Below are positions 58,144 to 64,000 of a stretch of DNA of 64,000 nt, one piece after another. Each line of letters opens with the position of its first letter. Position 1 is the stretch's first letter. The notes beneath the pieces are model-generated. The model did no database searches. It had not been told where the DNA came from and worked only from the letters and a program-made list of their open reading frames with translations. Origin of the DNA: Ceratotherium simum simum (Eukaryota; Chordata; Mammalia; Perissodactyla; Rhinocerotidae); contig NW_004454193.1 of assembly GCF_000283155.1 (NCBI RefSeq), positions 13,962,010 through 14,026,009 of the forward strand. The letters are read 5' to 3'. The position numbers and the translations under genes are program-made.

Positions 58144-58225
58144 TGCTGTGCAGAAGCTTTTTAGTTTGATGTAGTCCCATTTGTTTATTTTTTCTATTGT
58201 TTCTCTTGCCCGGTCAGATGTGGTG
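58144..58225 (-). mobile_element. L1 3' region, antisense, right of the gap
   Basis: 'tgctgtgcagaagcttttta' then gtttgatgtagtcccatttg and 'ctattgtttctcttgcccgg' are the reverse complement of a widely conserved L1 segment and look little diverged, unlike the other L1 pieces here. The 5' truncation point is near 58225. Confidence 0.82.
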
Positions 58226-58289
58226 TTTGAAAAGATTTGCATACTTCAATGGCTTGATTTGTATTTACCGTGGCTCGTTTTCATCATGT

Positions 58290-58690
58290 ACCTCTCTTGT
58301 CTCCCCTCCTAACACTATCCCTATGCCTCCACTCCAAACATACCAATGTACTCATATCTATCAAATTTTGAATGCTCCTTCTTGCCTCCATGCTTTTGTA
58401 CTGGCTATTCTCTCTTATAAACACTTTCTACCTTCTCTGTGGCTTTATCTGGCTAAGATAAGTCTAACAGGCAGAGAAATGCTTCCGTCCTTTGTTGTTC
58501 TCACAACCCCTGTATATGTTTCTACTGGAGTGCATATCACTGACTATTGTGATGTTCTGTTGACATTTCTGTCTCCCTCAGTAGAGTGTATTTATTTCCA
58601 GAGTAGAACTGTTGTCTAATTCATCACTGGAACCCAGCACCTGGCATATACGAAATATTCAGTAAGTACACTGATTGTTGAAAATATGAA
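58290..58690 (+). mobile_element. L2 LINE 3' region
   Basis: 'catgcttttgtactggctat', 'gtagagtgtatttatttcca', 'aattcatcactggaacccag' and 'cacctggcatatacgaaata' then ttcagtaagta follow the L2 3' end. The 140-codon frame at 58197-58619 lies within this and is not a gene. Confidence 0.65.
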
Positions 58691-59534
58691 AATGATAATA
58701 TACACACTGTTGACATACCATTGCTCTCTGGAGGGTCCAGAAGACTCATTTGAAAGTAACTATGAAAAATAAGGGTTGTGGATAATAAGTTTGGTTAATA
58801 ATCCTCTGCCTTCTCTAATTCACTCTGCTTAATAGCTCCTCATCTTTTGGAGTCCAGTGATAGAGGATTCAGATTCAGAATCTCATTGTGACATCACTAC
58901 TTGTACATACAACCCACTGGTACACTGAAGGATACATAAAGGCAGAAAATTGACATTGTATATCTTTGTACTTTGCATTGTTCAGGGTATTTTTGCTTGT
59001 AAGCAACAACCAGCCAAGTCACAAAAGATAAGTTTTTGCCTTATCTGACTGGGAAGCATAGAGTTGGTACAAAGAAAGGTATTGCCATATTGAGCATCTA
59101 AAATAGTATCCTTGGTATTTGCTCTCCTTTTTCAACTCTACGTTCTTGGTTCACTTTATTACTTAGATAGGATCTCTCCATGTGGAGGGGAAGATATCCC
59201 CCAACAAGCCTGCATTCACCTACTTCCATTTTAAGAAGTCCAGTAGAAAGATTTAATTTTCCTGCTATCTATGACATAATCTTCCCAGGAAAAATCCAGT
59301 TGGCATGGCTTGAGCTATACTAACTTCAGATCTTGTACCTATCTTCTGTTGTATAAGGGGGCGGGGAAGGCAGTCCCTCCAAAGCCACAATGGTTGAGAT
59401 GAGGAGAGTTTCACTTTAGGAAAAGATAAAGGGTGGCATTTCACCACATATTTCTTGTAACTGATAAATTACCTGACATGTGTTGAAAGAACGTGAAAGG
59501 AAAAAAGAGGAAATAAGGACAAGACTACCATTAT
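58691..59534. other. Unique intergenic DNA
   Basis: Nothing recognised. Confidence 0.4.
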
Positions 59535-59655
59535 CTTATTCATCAAATATTTATGACCTTATCTTCAATTCGCGCAGACCCTGTGCTAGACACTGGGATT
59601 AGAACGGTCCTATTTTCCAAGGGACTATCACTGGAGATAAGGAATCTAAAGACAA
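59535..59655 (-). mobile_element. L2 LINE 3' end, antisense
   Basis: 'ttattcatcaaatatttatg', 'gaccctgtgctagacactgg' and 'ggactatcactggagataag' follow the reversed L2 3' end. Confidence 0.62.
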
Positions 59656-60039
59656 AAGAAATCCTAGTCCCAACAAAAATTCCCCAAGCCCATAAATTTT
59701 TATGTGAGTGTATTCCACCCTCCCCCTACACACATGTGTACTCACAAACACACAAAGTGAATTTCTGCATGCATCCATAAGCTTTGCATAATGTCAAAGA
59801 GAAAATGCCCTATCATGAGTAAGATTGTTTATTTTAATAAACATACACTACCTAGGTCAATTTTCAAGATGCCTACCTGGGCCTACAATCTATCTAGCAC
59901 ATACTGGCATGTCATTTCTTTTCTTATTTTTTAGACTGTTATGATGTCAATAAAATCTCTTACCCAATATATATCCAAGGAGATAGATATATTCAATGAT
60001 TTCACACTGAGATATGTTTAGTATATCAGATGGTGAGAT
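59656..60039. other. Unique intergenic DNA
   Basis: Nothing recognised. Confidence 0.35.
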
Positions 60040-60260
60040 CTTGGTTTGGAAGCAGGTGAACTAGAGGATATAAAATCCTGGGCTAATTAATAAAACGGAA
60101 CCTATTGTCAATTCCACCTCTTACAAGTTATGTGACCATGAGAAGTCATTTTAACGCTCAATGGTACAGTTCTCCTTCAGTGAAATGAGCATAATAATAT
60201 CTGCTTAATGGAGTTGTTATCAGTAAGGTATAGTAACAGTAAAATGATAAAAAGAACTAT
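60040..60260 (+). mobile_element. MIR SINE
   Basis: 'ccacctcttacaagttatgt', 'gaccatgagaagtcatttta' and 'cagtgaaatgagcataataa' then tatctgcttaatggagttg are MIR in sense order. Confidence 0.75.
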
Positions 60261-61409
60261 TACATTGCATGTGTAGAGATTATTAATATTTTTATTAATC
60301 TCAAGATTCTAGGTAAAATTTTAAATTCATTGTTTTTCTCACCTGTTGTTTCTGTCTTGAATAGCTTGGTGTTTTTGTGCAGATTTACAAATGTTCTTCA
60401 TCATGTTTCTCTTTCTGAAAATAAGTGAAATGGATTTAGAGAGAGACAGAAGGGAAAAAATATGCAAAGGGGTGACTTCTAGGTGTCTGAGACACATGAA
60501 GTTGCAAACATTGTTCAACATCATTCATATTATTTCCACCAAAAGCCCTTGGAGATGTGACAAAGCACCAAGCATACTCACAGATTAACTTAATCACAAA
60601 AAGTCTGTGCTGGAAGGGCCATTAGAAGCATCTAGTGCAGGATGCGGAAAAAGCGCAATACACCTCTTATTATTCCCTTTTTTTGTTCTCATGGCAGACA
60701 TAACTAATCCATCTTTACCTGCTCTCCTTCATAGTTAATTTCTAATTCTCCATCCAGTGCTTCAGGCAATATGACTCCTCCTTTAGAATGCCAAACAAAC
60801 GACACCAATCTACTATCCCACACTGATCCAACCTGCACATGGTATAGATGAAAATTCCAGTATATGGAGAATCAGTTGCCTAGGGGCAAACAGCAAATTA
60901 TCACAACAGAAAAAACAGGACCAGAGTTAGAATATAGGCTTCCTGATTCCCAGTCCTGAGGAAAAGGATTTAAAACAACATCACAAAACCAAAACAAATG
61001 TTAGGAGCAGAAGTCCATGTGGTGACCTTCAAACTTTAGTTCCGTTGGGCATCAGAGAAAAGTCCTAGCCAGCTGTTGTATTAGCCTATTGTGGATAACA
61101 ATGTCTGTGCTAGCTATGGAAAGAAGTAAACAAAAGACAATGTATATACAATGTATACAATGTAAATAAACCATGTAGGAAAGAAAAATATTCAGCTACC
61201 ATTTGGCTTAGAGGATAGTAGGCTCAACTTTTTTTTTTTTTTAATTTTATAGTTAACAACGGACTCTCTCTCAGCTGAGGGCTTTTCTGATAAATTGAAG
61301 ACATGACTTAATTACAACATGGACTTACTATGAAAAAAGTGACCTTAATAATAGATCCAACTCAATATTGTACAATAATAATGTTTTCTAACTTATTTTT
61401 TTGATCCTG
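60261..61409. other. Unique intergenic DNA
   Basis: 1.1 kb. Small tandem 'caatgtata' units at about 61139-61165; a T run at 61229-61242. No gene. Confidence 0.4.
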
Positions 61410-61605
61410 TATTGGGGCAGACACTGTTCTGGGTAACAGCCATATATCACATGCCAGGCTAATAATTGTTCTAATTTTACAAATTTATAAATTTTACAAA
61501 TTACTAAGTCTTAGACTGGGGAAATGACTCAGTCAGGGTCACATAACTGGTGGCAGAGCCAAGGATAGGGGATTGATCTATATGATTCTGTTGCCTATGC
61601 CCTTC
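61410..61605 (-). mobile_element. MIR SINE, antisense
   Basis: 'ggcagacactgttctgggta', 'tggggaaatgactcagtcag', 'ggtcacataactggtggcag' and 'agccaaggata' are reversed MIR; a small internal duplication (acaaatttataaattttaca) is visible. Confidence 0.72.
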
Positions 61606-62075
61606 CCAACAAGAGGAAAATACTGAATCTTCATTTTTTTTTTTGGTACATATTACACTAGATTAGCTTATAATATCTTCAATTATATTGCACTTTATAT
61701 ACTGTTTTATATAAATTCATGGCAGCCCTTACTTATTTAGATTCAAAACACATTAAAAGGAAAGAATACATACAGGCACACATCTCTTAGTTGTTTAAGA
61801 CCAAATAACAGATTATTGGTGGAAATTCTTTTAAAAATTTTTGAAATTTTTAGTGTGTGAAATATAAATTTCTAAATAAACATAATATTTAAAATATTCA
61901 TTAAGTATTAAATATATACTATACAATTTATCTACTTTATACATTATTTCATATGTATCATTTGTTATATGAACATTATTAGATTGTTGTAATTTATAGA
62001 GTGTCTCCTCACAAACACACATTCATAGAACCGTTTTGATTTTGCAGATAAGGCAGTGTAAAGTTCATGGGCATG
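61606..62075. other. Unique AT-rich DNA
   Basis: Very AT-rich from 61805 to 61990. No feature named. Confidence 0.4.
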
Positions 62076-62079
62076 GATG

Positions 62080-62560
62080 TGTAGTGGAGGAAGAGAATTC
62101 CTCTACCCTCTAGGTCCTTCTGGCTGGTCTAAGAATTAAATTGACATGAGACAGAATAATACGAGAAAACTGAACAAAGTTTAATGACATGTATACATGG
62201 CAGAAACCCAGGAAAACTGAGTTACTTGCCAGAATGGCCAAAGCTGCCACCTTAAATACCATTTTCAGCTAAAACCAAAGGAGGATGTTGGGGGTACTGA
62301 TTTGGGTCTTCAAAGGGGAGGAAAGAAATTTACATGGAGATGAAAATGCAAATGGACCAACTATAGACAATGTGACCTGAGAGACATGTTTTACATTACA
62401 CTACAGTTATCTTATGGTATTAGCTACTTCCTGGAACAGGCCTTCTATCTTTTAGGCAGTTGGGGGAAAGTCGAAGTTTTTTTCTTTCAGAGTCCTTTTG
62501 TCCCTAAAAATAATACTGCAAGGAGACACACTTTGGAGTGGCCAATTCTGATCCCCCACA
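62080..62560 (-). mobile_element. Solo LTR of a class I (ERV1-like) endogenous retrovirus, copy C, minus strand
   Basis: On the minus strand it starts tgtgggggatcagaattggc and ends with tcttcctccactaca. The 4-bp flank gatg is duplicated at 62076-62079 and 62561-62564. 'ggtctaagaattaaattgac' and 'atgagacagaataatacgag' are the reverse of the block shared with copies A and B. 481 bp, no internal retroviral sequence. It is closest to copy B. Confidence 0.82.
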
Positions 62561-62564
62561 GATG

Positions 62565-62769
62565 TCATATAGCTACATCTCCCTAACAAAGAAGTCTCAG
62601 TTTCTCTCCTGTAAATGGGAGCAATGATGCCTACATTAAGGAAGAGTGACATATAGGTGAATTGAGATAAAGTATATAAAAGTGTCTGGCTCATCATGTA
62701 CATTAGCTTTCTTTGGTTATGCCCAGGCATTCTGAAATAGATGAGAAAACTGAAATCCACAGAGATTGA
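62565..62769. other. Unique intergenic DNA
   Basis: Short interval between the LTR and a MIR-like piece. Confidence 0.35.
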
Positions 62770-62860
62770 GAAATGTAGCAGAGAAGAAAGGACATGGGCT
62801 TTGCAGTGAGACAGAATGTGTGGTGGATATACAGAATAGACATTATGTTCCTGTGAATAA
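62770..62860 (+). mobile_element. Possible MIR 5' fragment
   Basis: 'aggacatgggctttgcagtg' then agacagaatgtg resembles the tRNA-related head of MIR in sense orientation. Confidence 0.38.
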
Positions 62861-63029
62861 GCACTCAATAAAAAAGGTAGCCATTATTATAAAGGAACTC
62901 TCCAATGTCCACACATGGGAGGTAGCAAATATTCACTATTGGATCCTATGTTTTCTTGCCACCAACCTCTTGTCCACCATGCCTCCCACTACGCTGAACT
63001 GAATGATTAAATTTGCCTGCAACTCAACC

Positions 63030-63440
63030 TTATCAAAATTCCTTGAATGTGCCTTGTTCCCTCCATCATCGAGCCTTTGTACATGTTGCATCCTCTGTCT
63101 AATATGCACTCCACAGCTCTGCTCAACCATCACTAAATCAACTACTCTACTTGTGCATCTCACCAGAAACATCACTTCCTCCCAGAAGGTTTCATGGACT
63201 CCTCTTATGAGACCAAAGATTCCATTACATATTCTTATAACATCATTTGTTTCCTTCAAGCATTTAACAAAATTATAAATCCATAGTCATTAAGATGACT
63301 GTATATTAAAGTATGTCCCCCCACTAGTTGGTAAGCTCCATGAGCACCAAGTCCTCAACTACATGTGCTCACTTTTGTATCTCTAAGCACCTGGCACAGT
63401 GTCTAGCACATAATATGCACTCAATAAATCATTACTGAAA
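63030..63440 (+). mobile_element. L2 LINE 3' end, sense
   Basis: 'tgttgcatcctctgtctaat', 'ccagaaggtttcatggactc', 'ggtaagctccatgagcacca', 'agcacctggcacagtgtcta' and 'tgcactcaataaatcattac' reproduce the L2 3' end in order. The 91-107 codon frames on both strands (62936-63278) are L2 shadows. Confidence 0.88.
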
Positions 63441-64000
63441 AAAGAAAGCAAATATTCAGATTTGTACCCAGTCCTCCCGACCAGGTATGCTTTCTCCTGC
63501 ACTTCCTGGGAAATAGTTTATTATTAACATCAGCTTTCTTACAGCTTTGGAAAAGGAACAGGCTTCTATCTCCTCTTATCTGCCTCATAGTACAAAGAAG
63601 GGCACTGACTGGGTAGTCAGAGAAAGTCAGGCATGGATACTACTTACACATGAAACTAATACTTTGTTGAATTACCTGACTGACTAGCCAAACATGTTTA
63701 TGAATGTAGGTGTTGCTCTGATGTCTGACTTGCAATATTTCTGGAAAGTTCATGCTCATTCACTGGGAAGCCCTCCCAAGTCAATCTCATTATTGCAGAG
63801 ATAGATGCAGAGTAGGGAAATCAACAGAACTGAAACATGTGGAATAGCAGCCTCTACCTAATGTTCTGGATGAATAAATAGATATAGGATCTAGAAACTA
63901 ATTGTAGTGTTAGGAAACTAAATTATAAAAACTATCTGAAAAAATGATCTTAATGTTAAAGTCTCTCTTTATTTTTGGGGGGTTGGAGGAGGAGAAAAGT
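63441..64000. other. Unique intergenic DNA to the window end
   Basis: Nothing recognised. Confidence 0.4.

Noticed and set aside
57145..58242. Apparent open frames of 329-354 codons on both strands
   Set aside because: They consist almost entirely of unread bases in the assembly gap.
58197..58619. 140-codon plus-strand frame
   Set aside because: Overlaps the edge of an L1 segment and an L2 3' region; no domain visible.
62936..63278. Overlapping 91- and 107-codon frames on opposite strands
   Set aside because: Both fall in a clear L2 3' end.

Overview
This window is AT-rich mammalian nuclear DNA, and I see no gene in it. The main clue to the host is ten copies of a tRNA-derived SINE. Its head reads ggccggccc(c/t)gtggcttagcggttaagtgcg, in either orientation, and its tails read either 'caactagaaggatgtgcagctatgac' or 'gaggaagattggccctgagctaacatcc'. 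These are the equine repetitive elements (ERE) of odd-toed ungulates, so the source is a perissodactyl: most likely a horse relative, with rhinoceros or tapir not excluded. Ancient pan-mammalian repeats (MIR, L2, L1M, MLT1/MaLR, MER2/Tigger, MER5/hAT-Charlie) make up much of the rest. Family names are given from recognition by eye; no repeat library was run.

Layout. 1-6.6 kb: unannotated AT-rich DNA, a decayed ERVL-type pol remnant with an adjoining LTR-like piece, old L1 tails, a hAT element split by an L1 tail, a solo ERV LTR (4553-5039) and an L2/MIR cluster. 6.6-14 kb: mostly unique sequence with a few SSRs and an L1 3' end. 14.4-16.6 kb: a dense island holding a tRNA/RTE-tailed SINE, a Tigger element, an ERE and a second solo LTR. 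17-26 kb: L2 pieces, MIRs, a MER5A and a 2.4-kb antisense L1 5' region. 26-31 kb: mostly unique, with two EREs. 31-34.5 kb: L1M ORF1-like and 3' segments, then a three-layer nest (MIR, split by an MLT1 LTR, split by MER2). 34.5-57 kb: unique DNA broken by L2, L1, MIR and six EREs, including two stacked in one target site. 57.2-58.1 kb: an assembly gap (950 N) inside what looks like a recent L1. 58-64 kb: L2 ends, MIRs and a third solo LTR (62080-62560).

I found no convincing protein-coding exon, functional RNA gene, CRISPR array or operon. All longer open frames lie in repeats, cross the N gap or have no recognisable product. I did not find an undescribed biological system. The best observations concern the layered insertion history: nested elements, re-used insertion sites, hybrid SINEs, intact target-site duplications and a few strong inverted repeats. 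Conserved non-coding elements may exist in the repeat-poor stretches but cannot be judged from one sequence.
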